64,000 bases of DNA from JACVRW01 sp963819635. Lineage in GTDB: Bacteria > Actinomycetota > Thermoleophilia > Solirubrobacterales > Thermoleophilaceae. Where the stretch lies: the NCBI GenBank assembly GCA_963819635.1, contig CAWFWX010000003.1, positions 868,001-932,000 on the forward strand. Direction: 5' to 3'. Under the pieces are notes generated by a model. The model searched no databases. It saw only the letters and a list, made by a program, of their open reading frames with translations, and had not been told where the DNA came from. A program made the translations under genes and the position numbers. Each line of letters starts with the position of its first letter. The stretch's first letter is position 1. Shown in pieces: positions 8,162 to 17,251 of the stretch.

Positions 8162-8487
8162 CCGGCGCTCTGCTCGGCCGCGTAGAGCATCGCCGCATGG
8201 AGCACGGTCAGCTCGACCGTCGTCCCCTGCTCCTCGGCGAGCTCCTCGAGCGCGCTCCAGAGCTCCGGACTGAGCTCGACGTCGACCGTCGATGAGCCCA
8301 CGCGCTCGGCCTGCCTGAGGAAGCGGGGCACGCGGCGCGACGGCCGGCTCGTGTCCCCGGCCGCGTAGCGCGCCGCGGCCTTCTCCACGAAGTCCGCGAG
8401 CGGCAGGTCGGCGCGCCGGGCCGCCTCCTCGAGCAGGTCGAGGCCGAAACCGGCGAGGGGCAGCGGAATGCTGGCCCGGCGGAACAT
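8158..8487 (-). CDS. Small helical protein, possible ribbon-helix-helix-like regulator
   Basis: 109 residues, rich in charged helices. The C-terminal half (VDVELSPELWSALEELAEEQG) resembles the C-terminal half of the 121-129-residue protein ending at 11423 (VVFDDDTWAALEEEATRQN). In both, a short strand precedes a W-x-A-L-E-E helix, a layout reminiscent of ribbon-helix-helix DNA-binding proteins. The two copies flank the LAL regulator gene on the same strand. The stop codon shares a CTAG palindrome with the sigma-factor stop. Function is unknown; a DNA-binding role is an inference from the fold-like pattern. Confidence 0.55.
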   Translation of the reverse strand: MFRRASIPLPLAGFGLDLLEEAARRADLPLADFVEKAAARYAAGDTSRPSRRVPRFLRQAERVGSSTVDVELSPELWSALEELAEEQGTTVELTVLHAAMLYAAEQSAG

Positions 8488-8542
8488 CTAGGAGTTATGT
8501 CGACCGCGGGCGCCGAATTCTTGAGCCGGGTCAGGCCCGGGT

Positions 8543-11369
8543 TCAGCGGTCTTCGCCGAAGAACTGGCGGAGGTCCACGCGCGACTTGACCTCGAGCTTC
8601 TGGTAGGCGTGCTTCAGGTGGAACTCGACGGTCTTGACCGTCACCACCAGCGTGTCGCCGATCTCCTTGTTCGAGAGACCATCCGCGGCGAGCGCGGCCA
8701 CATCGCGTTCGCGCGGTGTGAGCGAGTCCGGCCCGCTCAGCGCCGTGCGGCGCGGGCGCGCGCCGGCGGCCTTCGTCTCCCGCAGGGCCCGCTTGGCGAG
8801 CACCTCCGCCCCGCACGCCTGGGCCAGCTCGATGCCGGCGCGCAGGTGCGGCCGCGCGTCGACGAGTTTTCCTGACCGCCTGAGCGCCGCGCCGAAGTCC
8901 ACGAATGCGCGGCCGCGCTCAAGCGCCGCCTGAGAGCCCTCGAGCACGTTCACGGCCGCCTCCAGCATCTCGAGCTCTCGGTTCGCGTCGCGAACCGCCG
9001 CACCCACACGAAGGGCGCGCCCGATCGGGGCCGGCGCGCCAAACGACTGCGCGAGCTTGAGCTCGATGTCGGCGAGCCGGGCGGCCTCGGTCAAATCCCC
9101 CGTGGCGGCGAGGGCCCGGGCCGCGCTCGAGCGCCACGGGGCGAGCACCGGGTTGAAAACGCCCGCGCGCTCGGCCATCGCGCCGCACATCATGAAGTCC
9201 TTGAACGCGTTCTCGGCGTCGCCGCGCGCCATTCGGACGTGCCCTCGCGCCATCAGCAGCGAGACCCGGAGCGGCTGGGAATCGCCCGTGACCACCTCGG
9301 CGTCGTCCAGGTGACGCTCGGCCTCCCCCACGTCGCCCGCCTCGAGCGAGGTCAGGGCGAGCACCAGCCGGGCGCCGCCGAGGCCGAGCCGCCAGCCCTC
9401 GGGCTCGGCGCCGAGCGCGTTGCGAGCGTCGGAGGCGGCGTCGGGCAACCGGCCGCGCATCAGGATCGCCATCGCGCGCACGTGCGAGGCGGTCGCGAAG
9501 CCGAGCACCGAGCCGCGCCCGCGCGCCTCCTCGACGGCTGCTGTGAGGGCCGCCTCGGCTGTCTGGAGGTCCTCGGCGAAGGCCAGCGCCGCAGCGGCGA
9601 GGTAGTAGGTCAGCCCGTCGGCGGTCTCGTCGTCGAGCAGGGCGCCGCGCGCGAGCGCCCGCCCGGCAAGGTCGCGGACCTCGGAGCACGGCGCGCCGCG
9701 GATGGCGCCCTCCATCGCGTGCAGCGCGAGCAGGGCGCGGTCGCCCGGCGTGTCCGCGGTCGCCGGCGGCGGCTCGGAGCGCACTCCTTCTCCGCCCTCC
9801 GGCAGCTGCGTGAGCCACTGCGCCGCGGCCCGCCCCGCGCGGAGCTGTCCTCCGACGGGCGACCCCGGGTCTGCGACGTCGGCCAGCGCCTGGTCGAAGA
9901 CGGTCATCGCGTGCTCGGGCCGGCCGAGCGCGAAGAGCGCACGCCCCGTCGCGAGCGCCTGGGTGGGTCGTTCGGGCCCGGCCGAAGCCCACTCGGCCGC
10001 CTCGCTCAGTCTCACCGCGGCCTGAGGCTCGCCGGCCATCGCCTCGGCTTGGCCCAGCTCCAGCGCGACGTGCGCGCGCTGGCGCCCCATGGGCGGCTCT
10101 GCCAGCGCGCGGCGGAGGTAGCCCACCGCCTCGCCCGGGGCGCCGCGCCCCAACGCCAGCGTGGCCGCCTGACAGAGGCAGTCCACGACCCACGGCGCTC
10201 CCGGTGCGGGATGCCAGGAGCAGATGCCGGCTCGCGGCCTCGGCGGAGCTGGGGTCGTCGCTCACCATGCGCGCCGCGGCGAGGTGGGCCGCTGCCCGCT
10301 CTCCCGGTATCTGCGCGGCCTCGATGGCGCTCGCGACCACCGGCTCGGTGAACGACAGGCGCTCCTCGGGCCTCAGCAGCCCCGCCTCGACGAGCACGCC
10401 GACCGCGGAGGCCGCGGAGTCGGCGTCGAGCGCGGCGAGCGCCGCGGCGTGGCGGAGCTCGCACTCGGGGCCCAGGATCGCCACGGCGCGCAGGAGCGCC
10501 GGACCGCCATCGTGCAGGCGGGCCGCGCGCCGCAGCACCCATGAGGCGATCGCGGGAGCCGCCTCGCCGGCGCCCCCGAAGCGGTCCGCGGCGAGCAGGT
10601 CGACGATCAGCGGGTTCCCGCCGCTCTCCTCGTGCAGCAGCCCGCACGCCTCCACGGGCGCCGACTGCCATGTGGAGCGCACGCGCTTCGCCGTCTCGCC
10701 CACACTGAGCGCAGCGAGCTGGCAGCGCTGCGTGGCGGGCAGCCAGGCGATGTCGTGCACGGCCTCGGGCACGAACCGGTCCGGCACGGAGCCGCGGGTC
10801 GCCACCAGGGCGACGGGAAGCTCCCCGGCCCGCTCGGTCAGGTAGGCCACGAAGCGGAGCGTCGGGCCGTCGGCGAGGTCCAGGTCGTCGAACAGGATCG
10901 CGAGCGGACGCTGCTCCGCCAGCCGCTCACAGAGGCGGTACAGACCGTGAAGGACGTCGAAGGTCGGCTCGATCACCCGCTCGCCGGGAGTGAAGATCGG
11001 GACGGCCTCGCGCGCGGCATCCGAGAGGAACCGCTCGCGCTCCGCCGGATCCTCGGCGTCGAGCCTCGACTCGAACAGCTCGACGACCCCCGCGAAGCCG
11101 AAGCCGCGCTCGTCCCAGCGGCCGGCGGCGCGGAGCACGTCCATGTCCGCGGCCGTGGCTCGTGCGCGTGCCTGGCTGAGGATCGCGGACTTGCCGAAGC
11201 CCGCCGGGGCCTCGATCAGGGCCGCGCCGCCGCGGCCCGCGCGCGCCCCCTCGAGCACTGCCTCAACCCTGCTGAGGGCCCGCTCGCGCGTTACAGGGGG
11301 TCGGTGAAGCCTCTCTGTGGCGACCCCGGCAGGCACTGAAGCACGTCCCCCGGAGGTTCGTCCTTCCAC
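8543..11369 (-). CDS. LAL-type LuxR family transcriptional regulator with AAA-like ATPase domain (frameshifted)
   Basis: A protein of about 942 residues once one frame break near 10190 is repaired; one extra base there separates LASRTGSAV from VDCLCQAATLALG. The N-terminal ATPase shows Walker A EAPAGFGKSAIL (about 53-64) and a Walker B-like LAILFDDLDLAD. The middle is a long alpha-helical TPR-like sensor region. The C-terminal 65 residues form a LuxR helix-turn-helix: LTPRERDVAALAADGLSNKE then VTVKTVEFHLKHAYQKL. The length fits the LAL/MalT-like class. Such proteins bind DNA only after sensing a ligand and ATP. Target genes are unknown; position suggests the glycan locus or its two flanking small proteins. 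The GTG at 11369 is the upstream-most reasonable start. Confidence 0.85.
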
Positions 11370-11422
11370 TGGGCCAGCGTAGGGGCGACGCCCCCATCAC
11401 GCAAGCGCTGGGCGGCTCCTGA

Positions 11423-11788
11423 CTACTCGTCCTCGTCCAGTGCTTCTTCGAGGATCTGGCTGATCCGGCCGCTGTCGAAATCGGCCAGGAAATAGAGCAG
11501 CGCGTGGACGGCGAGCTCCTCGGTTCCCACGTTCTGACGAGTCGCCTCCTCCTCGAGCGCGGCCCAGGTGTCGTCGTCGAAGACCACACCGAGACCCTCG
11601 CCGGAAGGGCTCTTCGAGGTACGGAAACGCGGGGCGCGCCAAGCCGGCCGCCCCGACTCGCGGTCGGCCAGGTAGTAGAGCGCGGCCGTGCGGAACGCCG
11701 CGGCCGGAGACCCCTCACCCTCCTGGGTGAGCCGGTTCAGTGATTGCTGCCCGAATTCGTCCAGGTGCAGCGTGACGTTCCGTGTCAT
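11423..11788 (-). CDS. Small helical protein, paralogue of the 8158-8487 product
   Basis: 121 residues from the ATG at 11788 (an in-frame ATG at 11812 would add 8). The N-terminus (MTRNVTLHLDEFGQQSLNRL) and the C-terminal unit (GVVFDDDTWAALEEEATRQN) each look like a strand followed by a helix, as in ribbon-helix-helix proteins, so it may be a tandem pseudo-dimer. The tail is very acidic (LEEALDEDE). It lies upstream of the LAL gene on the same strand with a gap of about 50 bp. A hairpin-like palindrome at 11851-11865 lies upstream of its start. No function is assigned. Confidence 0.55.
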   Translation of the reverse strand: MTRNVTLHLDEFGQQSLNRLTQEGEGSPAAAFRTAALYYLADRESGRPAWRAPRFRTSKSPSGEGLGVVFDDDTWAALEEEATRQNVGTEELAVHALLYFLADFDSGRISQILEEALDEDE

Positions 11789-11850
11789 CGCGTAGGTACC
11801 CACAGGTGCCATTCCGCTGGTCTCACTCCGTGACCAACGGTTCTTAGGTG

Positions 11851-11865
11851 CCCATGTCTCATGGG
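11851..11865. promoter_or_regulatory. Inverted repeat CCCATG-TCT-CATGGG
   Basis: A perfect 6-bp inverted repeat with a 3-nt spacer lies 62 bp upstream of the ATG at 11788 (minus strand), in the divergent gap shared with the diacylglycerol-kinase-family gene. It is a plausible operator; no further copy was found. Confidence 0.3.
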
Positions 11866-11972
11866 GAGGGCCATCGGTCAGTCCTTTTTCCCGACGTTTG
11901 GGGGGTCACCTGCCTGGGTGAGCCGATCCCCTACCTCGTTTGGGTCCTGCCACGGGTACTGTTGAGGCCGCC

Positions 11973-12965
11973 GTGGCCACCACCGAAACCGCCCTCGAAC
12001 GCGCCGAGGGACTAGCCGAGCGCCTTCTGCCGAACCGGACACCCAAGCGGCGGATGCTCGTGATCGTGAACCCGTACGCCACCACGGTCTCGGACCGGCT
12101 CCGCAACCTCGTGGTGTACGCGCTCGGCTCCCGCTACGCCGTGGAGGCAATCGACACGCAGGAGCGCGGGCACGCGATGCGGATCTGCCGCGAGGCGGCC
12201 AGCGAGGGCTACGACGTCGTGGTCGCCTTCGGCGGCGACGGCACGGTGAACGAGGCCGCCAACGGCCTGGTCGGCTCCCAGACCCCGCTCACCGCGCTCC
12301 CCGGCGGGTCGACCAACGTCTGGGCGCGCACGCTCGGCATCCCGAACGACGTGGTCGACGCCACCGAGCACCTGCTGCGCATGGCGGACGAGTTCGAGCC
12401 CTTCCGCGTCGACCTCGGGCGGGTCGACGAGCGCCATTTCGTGTTCGCCGCGGGAGCCGGCCTCGACGCCTCCGTGGTCGAGCGCGTGGACGCGCACCCC
12501 TACCGCAAGGCGCGCTTCGGCGCCTGGTACTACACGACCTGCGCGGTCGGCATCTTCACGAGCCGCTATCTCGTGAAGCCGCCCCGCGTCCGGGTGATCG
12601 CGGGCGACCGCGTGCAGGAGGGCGTGACCGCCGTGGTCCAGAACTCCGATCCCTTCACCTACTTCCGCAAGCGCCCGATCCGCGTGGTCGAGCCCGCCGG
12701 CCTGAACATGGGCTCGCTCTCGATCGGCGTGCTGAAGCGCGCTACGGCGCTCGAGCTGCCGACGTTGGTCCCGCGCCTCCTGTCCGGGCGCGCCCGCAGC
12801 GTGATGCGCCATCGCCAGGTCGAGCCGATGCTCGAGGTCGCGGGGGCGCGCGTCGAGGCGATCGACGACCGTCCCTTCCCCGTCCAGGTGGACGGCGACT
12901 ACATCGGCGAGTTCACCGAGGTCGAGATCGGCGTGAGGCCGGCCGGACTGCTGGCCGTGGCGTAG
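11973..12965 (+). CDS. Diacylglycerol kinase family lipid kinase
   Basis: About 330 residues. MLVIVNPYA near the N-terminus, FGGDGTVNEAANGL (about 86-99) and LPGGSTNVWARTLGIP are the hallmark motifs of the YegS/BmrU/DgkB family, which phosphorylates diacylglycerol or related lipids at the membrane. The C-terminus has the usual beta-sandwich ending in VDGDYIGEFTEVEI. The GTG at 11973 was chosen because a GAGG lies just upstream; a TTG at 11940 would add 11 residues. The gene is transcribed away from the small regulator-like protein. It is unlikely to belong to the glycan pathway itself, though it may recycle lipid products. Confidence 0.9.
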   Translation: MATTETALERAEGLAERLLPNRTPKRRMLVIVNPYATTVSDRLRNLVVYALGSRYAVEAIDTQERGHAMRICREAASEGYDVVVAFGGDGTVNEAANGLVGSQTPLTALPGGSTNVWARTLGIPNDVVDATEHLLRMADEFEPFRVDLGRVDERHFVFAAGAGLDASVVERVDAHPYRKARFGAWYYTTCAVGIFTSRYLVKPPRVRVIAGDRVQEGVTAVVQNSDPFTYFRKRPIRVVEPAGLNMGSLSIGVLKRATALELPTLVPRLLSGRARSVMRHRQVEPMLEVAGARVEAIDDRPFPVQVDGDYIGEFTEVEIGVRPAGLLAVA

Positions 12966-12977
12966 CCGCCCCGACCC

Positions 12978-13736
12978 TCAGCCGATCGCGCGGATGATCT
13001 CGCAGTTCCGCGCGACGATGTCGGCAACGTCGACCTTCACCCGGTCGCGGCCGGAGCCGCAGGTCACGCGGTCGCGCTCGCCGTCCTGGACGTTGATGCG
13101 GTCGTTCCCGGACCCGCCGAGGATGCGGTCCCGTCCCGTGTCACCCCGGATGCGGTCGTTGCCGCCGGCTCCGTTGAGCGCATCGTTCTGCGGCCCGCCG
13201 AAGAGCTGGTCGTCGCCGGCCCCGCCGTTCACGCGGTCGACCGCGCCCCCGAGCGACACGGTGTCGTCACCGGGCCCGGCAAACGCGGTGTCTCTCCCGT
13301 TCCCGGCGACCATCCGATCGCCGCCCTCGTCGCCGTAGAGCCGGTCGTTGTCGTCCCCGCCGTCGAGGAGGTCGTTGCCCGGGCCGCCCACGACGCGGTC
13401 GTTGCCGTCGTTCCCGCCGAGGCGGTCGACGCCGTCCTCGCCGAAGAGCGTGTCGTTCCCCGGTCCCCCGTTCCCGCGGTCATGGTTGGCGCCCATGACG
13501 AGGCAGTCGTCCCCGGCCTCCCCCTCGTACATGTCGTCGCCGCCGAAGCCGAGCATGAGGTCGTTGAGCGGCGTCCCGCCGCGCAGGTCGTTGCCCTCGG
13601 TGCCGACGATGGTGTTCGAGATCTCGGGGCACCCGCCCGGGGCGATGAAGTAGGGCTGTTGGGCATTGGCGCCGCCGGCCGCCAGAAAGGCGGATGCGAA
13701 GGTCGCCGAAGCGAGCAGGACGATGCGCTTCGTCAC
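12978..13736 (-). CDS. Secreted RTX-like calcium-binding repeat protein
   Basis: 252 residues. The GTG at 13736 is preceded by AAAGGAG with ideal spacing, which removes a spurious 38-residue extension. A signal peptide (IVLLASATFASAFLAAGGANA) ends in ANA/QQ. The rest is a run of roughly eighteen nonapeptide units of the GGxGNDxLx type, the parallel beta-roll that binds calcium. A small C-terminal module has paired cysteines (VTCGSG and ARNCEII). No catalytic domain is present, so it is probably a structural or surface-attached protein. The gene follows the GH39-like gene by 25 bp on the same strand and is probably co-transcribed with it. The strong codon periodicity explains the repetitive DNA here. 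Confidence 0.88.
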   Translation of the reverse strand: MTKRIVLLASATFASAFLAAGGANAQQPYFIAPGGCPEISNTIVGTEGNDLRGGTPLNDLMLGFGGDDMYEGEAGDDCLVMGANHDRGNGGPGNDTLFGEDGVDRLGGNDGNDRVVGGPGNDLLDGGDDNDRLYGDEGGDRMVAGNGRDTAFAGPGDDTVSLGGAVDRVNGGAGDDQLFGGPQNDALNGAGGNDRIRGDTGRDRILGGSGNDRINVQDGERDRVTCGSGRDRVKVDVADIVARNCEIIRAIG

Positions 13737-13761
13737 TCTTCTCCTTTTCCCACCGAGGCGC

Positions 13762-14845
13762 CTAGCCCTGCTTGTACGCGAAGTAAGCAGGCTTCTTCGC
13801 GCCGGTCCAGTCGAGCAAACCGCGGTGCACCTCGTCCCCATGGCGCCCATTCGGGCCGTTCGGTCTCTCGTCGTACAGCCCGATCCAACCGAGCGTGTAT
13901 ATCCGAGGCCAGCGCCGGGTTATGCGCAGTGCCTTTCGCAGCCAGCTCGCCGCGGTCTTGCGCCCCACGTAGAAGTTGAACTCGTAGTTCGCGTGATCCG
14001 TCGGGACCGTGAACTCCGAGAGGTAGAGCTTCAGGCGGCCGCCTCCAGGGCGGTGGCCGAGGTAGCGGTCGACCCAGCGCGCGAGCGTGTCCAGGTCCGA
14101 GAAGTCGGCGTAGCCGAAGCCGAGCGACGCCCTGCGGAGCGCCGGTGCTCGCGCCGTGAAGGGGTTGTGACCGTACATGTCCATCCGAGGCGGCCGGCCA
14201 TTCGGAAGGCGCAGTCCCTGGATGAACGCCTTCGGGGTCACCTCGCCCGTGGTGAACGTGTTCCCGCCGATGACCAGATTGCGGCGGTTCTCACTCTTGA
14301 GCGCACCGTAGGCAGCGTCGAGCACGCGGGCGTAGCGGCGTGGCCCGGTGGCCTCGAAACCCGGCATTGGCAGGAAGTTCGCTCGCCTGGAAGGCTCGCC
14401 CCAGATCTGCCAGAGCCTGACGCTCGGGTAACGGCGTGCCACGGCGCGGAGGAAACGGGCGTAGTGCCGCGGGTTGGGAGCCCACTGACGGTCCCGCCCT
14501 CCGTTGGCCCAGCTGGGCGACCACATGACGGTCAGCGACACGTCGATCCCGTAGCGGCGCCCCTCCTGAACAGCCCTGTCCAGCTCAGGCGGCCAGTGGT
14601 AGGCCGGGTCGCTCGGGTTCGTCGGTTGGCGCGGCCGCGTGGCCGCCACGCGGTTCCATTCCAGGACGGTCTCGTAGATCCCAGCGCCGAGATCGCGGTA
14701 GATCGGGAACTGAGAGACCCCGTTCACCTCGACCGGACCCCATATGGCCTTCTTCGTGGAAGGAGCCCCGCCGCGCCGGGCCGGCGATCGCGAGCAGGGC
14801 CGCCAGCGCGGCAATCGTCGCGATCGTTGTTGCGGCCTGCATCAT
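13762..14845 (-). CDS. Secreted GH39-like glycoside hydrolase family protein (one frameshift)
   Basis: About 360 residues. A signal peptide (TIATIAALAALLAIAGPA) is in one frame from the ATG at 14845, and the rest follows after one break near 14765 (GAPSTKKAIWGPVEVNG). The fold resembles the GH39/GH5 clan: VTVMWSPSWANGG-like strand ends, RLWQIWGEPSRR at the acid/base position (Glu kept, usual Asn replaced by Gly) and LYLSEFTVPT at the nucleophile strand (Glu kept). It may cleave or bind an extracellular glycan made by this locus. Two further members lie at 59386 and 62889. Gene order with the RTX protein suggests joint secretion. Confidence 0.75.
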
Positions 14846-14948
14846 GCCTGTGGTTGTTCCCCCATCAGCTCGTCAGCAGGCTCTCGGACGACCCTGCCCG
14901 CCCGCACGATAGTGGCCGCTGCCAGGGTCGAGGCCGAGGAGCTGGGCT

Positions 14949-16034
14949 TCACAGTACGTCGCAGTTGGCGCGGGCCTCGCGGTACAGGCTTGCCGTGGCC
15001 GCCTCGATCGTCGTGATCGTTTCGCGGTCGAGCACACTCGTCCACAGATCGCGTGGCTCGGTCCGGACGCCCGCACCCGCGATCCCGTGACTCGAGTTGG
15101 GCTCGGTCGGTATTCGATTGAAGGTGGGCAGCTCGAGCGCAGGGTGCCAGGCGATGTTCAGCCAGTCCGCTATCGAGCGCATCGCGCGTTGCGGATCTTC
15201 CAGCACCGCCTCGTAGGAGACCACGAGCGTGTGGTCCGGAGCTTCGCGCTTAGCGGCAATTATCTCCTCGGCCGCCTTACACCACAGCTCCAGCGCAGTC
15301 TCGAGATCGCCGTAGCGAGGCGAGAACAGGCTGGCGGACGCATACCAGGCGCAGGGGACGCGCAAGGGCGCGATGATCCGTCCGTCCGGATAGTCCGCGA
15401 GGAACCGGCGCCTGCTCTCCCCCCAGCCCAGGCGCGGGGCCATTGCGGTAATCCACTGCTTCGGCCTTTCCAGTAGCCCCTGATTGTCGAGCCACGCGTT
15501 GAAGAACGCGGTGAAGTAGATGTCGAATACGTCTCGCGGCCGCTTGGGAGCCCGCTCGGCTGCGACCACCCGGAACAAGCGCTCGACGAAAGAGGGTGGG
15601 ATGAGACAGGGAACCAGCGGCTGCTCGGCTATCGCACTAGGCCGGCCTTCCTTTCGGTACCCGCTCTTGAACAGCTCGGCCAGTCTCGGCTCCGACAGCG
15701 TCGCGAACCAAGAGTCGGCGCTTGCGGCCAGGTCCAGTGTCGGCCAATCGTGCTTCGATGGGTTCCCGACGTGAAGCTCGTACGGGTGCGTGCGCAGCCG
15801 GGGATGCCCGTCGAGCAGCGTGTTGATGAGCGTGCCGCCAGAGCGCTGGACGCCAGAGATGAGGACAAGCGGCTCTCGCACGTCGACGAGAGAATCCCGC
15901 CGTGCCACGAACAACCGCTCCGCATCCGCGAAGGTGGCAAGAGTGTGCGAAGGCACGACTGCGGCCGGTACCTGCCCCCGAGTCCCGGCGGGCTCCGGAC
16001 CGGCGGTCGCTGGATCAAGCGCATCGCGTGGCAC
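14949..16034 (-). CDS. Sulfotransferase family protein (ST1)
   Basis: 361 residues from a GTG. The 5'-phosphosulfate loop is PLVLISGVQRSGGTLINTLL (about 55-74), followed by DGHP. A second conserved block, RIIAPLRVPCAWYASA, corresponds to the 3'-phosphate site. The phrase FFNAWLDNQGL is shared with the sulfotransferases at 33562 and 42923. The enzyme would move sulfate from PAPS to a carbohydrate or lipid; no PAPS-producing gene is in the window. The gene is head-to-head with a degenerate sulfotransferase-like gene starting at 16064 with only 29 bp between. The same arrangement occurs at 42.9 kb. Confidence 0.85.
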   Translation of the reverse strand: MPRDALDPATAGPEPAGTRGQVPAAVVPSHTLATFADAERLFVARRDSLVDVREPLVLISGVQRSGGTLINTLLDGHPRLRTHPYELHVGNPSKHDWPTLDLAASADSWFATLSEPRLAELFKSGYRKEGRPSAIAEQPLVPCLIPPSFVERLFRVVAAERAPKRPRDVFDIYFTAFFNAWLDNQGLLERPKQWITAMAPRLGWGESRRRFLADYPDGRIIAPLRVPCAWYASASLFSPRYGDLETALELWCKAAEEIIAAKREAPDHTLVVSYEAVLEDPQRAMRSIADWLNIAWHPALELPTFNRIPTEPNSSHGIAGAGVRTEPRDLWTSVLDRETITTIEAATASLYREARANCDVL

Positions 16035-16063
16035 TGACTCATCCCCCTCGCGCCTCGGCCAGG

Positions 16064-16951
16064 ATGCGGGAGACTAACGCCGGGGCGATGCTCGAGTTAA
16101 TCATTCTCAACCGCCCACCTGGCCACAAGCCCGTGGTGCTCTTTGAGACCCCCGGCTCCGGGTCGGACTACCTCGCCGCGGCGCTGGCCGCGGTGGCCAC
16201 GGGCTCGCGGCGCTACGTACTTGCGTCGCCGCCTCCGGACGCGCCCTCTGCGGCCCTCCGCCGCTGGCATCGCGACGCGTGGGCGGCGCTGGATCGCTCG
16301 GATCGGGCCGGGGTTGCGCTTGTGCTCGGCAGAACGGCGGGTTACCTGGCGCCGGTGTTCGGTGATGGAGCCGAGCTGATCGCGCTGGTGGAAGATCCCG
16401 CGATGGCAGTACGACGCCTCGGCGTCGGACCGCAGGGCCTCGAGGCTCTCGTCGCGAAGAAGGGGAAATCACCCGGCGCAAGGGCCACGAGGCCGCTCCA
16501 GGTGTTGAACGGACAGAGCCGCGCGCTCCTGGAGCCGTGGCATGACACCGACGGGCTCGTGGCCGCAAACGAACCCTCGGCGGACCAGGATCGCTGGCGA
16601 CACCTTCTCTTCGAGGACGTCCTCCCGCGAGTGAAAGTCCACCCCTCCGAACGACGGATACACCTTGCCCGCCGGCTCTCGACTCGCTTCGCCTGGCCCG
16701 TGAAACGGGCGACACGGCTCGCTGGGGATCCCACGGACGAGACGGACGATCGCCATCTCCCCGATGTGGGATGGGCGAGCCGCGTGAACGCTACGAACTG
16801 GCTCGATCGCGAACTTCGGGATCTTCTGTACACACACGTCGGGGGACGGAGCGCACCGCTAAGCGTCAATCAACGAGGGCCTCGCTGGTGCTCACACCGG
16901 CGGTGCGTCCGGGCTGCCGGCAGCGGCCCGTCCGAGCGCCTCACGGATTAG
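16064..16951 (+). CDS. Degenerate sulfotransferase-like partner protein (copy 1)
   Basis: About 290 residues; the start may be ATG 16064 or 16088. The N-terminus KPVVLFETPGSGSDYLAAAL looks like a weakened PAPS loop, and ELIALVEDPAMAVRRLG resembles the 3'-phosphate strand of sulfotransferases. RALLEPWHDTD and RHLLFEDVLPRV are strongly shared with the protein at 42111-42905, so the two form one uncharacterised family. The serine/arginine positions needed for PAPS binding are not convincingly conserved. It is transcribed divergently from ST1. The last 30 residues lack similarity to the paralogue and overlap a possible minus-strand gene, so the real stop may be earlier. Confidence 0.6.
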   Translation: MRETNAGAMLELIILNRPPGHKPVVLFETPGSGSDYLAAALAAVATGSRRYVLASPPPDAPSAALRRWHRDAWAALDRSDRAGVALVLGRTAGYLAPVFGDGAELIALVEDPAMAVRRLGVGPQGLEALVAKKGKSPGARATRPLQVLNGQSRALLEPWHDTDGLVAANEPSADQDRWRHLLFEDVLPRVKVHPSERRIHLARRLSTRFAWPVKRATRLAGDPTDETDDRHLPDVGWASRVNATNWLDRELRDLLYTHVGGRSAPLSVNQRGPRWCSHRRCVRAAGSGPSERLTD

Positions 16952-17116
16952 GCCACGAACCTCGAGGACGCGCCAGATCTGACGGAGCTCCTTGCGCTCC
17001 GCAGTCGTCAAGTTGGCCTTGCTATTCGTGCCTGCCTTCCCAGCCAACTCGCGGAACCGATCCTGCTGTTCCGGCGTGAGAGCGGTTCCATCGCTCCACC
17101 GCCAGGTAGCCGGCAC
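16892..17116 (-). CDS. Small hypothetical protein
   Basis: 74 residues, helical and charged (TPEQQDRFRELAGKAG, then TTAERKELRQIWRVLEVRGL). It overlaps the C-terminal tail of the plus-strand gene. A neighbouring frame (LLSNDFLIGAGYLAVERW, near 17100-17145) could be its frameshifted N-terminus. The roughly 300-bp stretch 16951-17252 holds nothing else I can support. Family unknown. Confidence 0.33.
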   Translation of the reverse strand: MPATWRWSDGTALTPEQQDRFRELAGKAGTNSKANLTTAERKELRQIWRVLEVRGLIREALGRAAAGSPDAPPV

Positions 17117-17251
17117 CGATCAGGAAGTCGTTGCTCAACAGCCGCGCGGGCGCGCGCGGTAGTGACCCAAGGCTTCCCCTCTTCCGTCCTGCTTTGGGCA
17201 TGGATTTCGACGATGATGCCACGACCGGCCGGGTAGCCTGCCGGATGGTCA

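Noticed and set aside
8526..8540. CCGGG-TCAGG-CCCGG as a terminator of the LAL gene
   Set aside because: The stem is only 5 bp and no T-tract follows on the relevant strand, so it is not distinguishable from GC-rich background.
12012..12812. Minus-strand open frame of 266 codons
   Set aside because: Antisense shadow of the diacylglycerol-kinase-family gene.
13000..13600. Possible CRISPR or minisatellite repeat
   Set aside because: The periodicity is 27 nt and encodes GGxGNDxL nonapeptides of an RTX-like protein; there are no conserved repeats with unique spacers.
13666..15090. Plus-strand open frame of 474 codons
   Set aside because: Antisense to the GH39-like gene, whose signal peptide and GEP/SEF strands are convincing.
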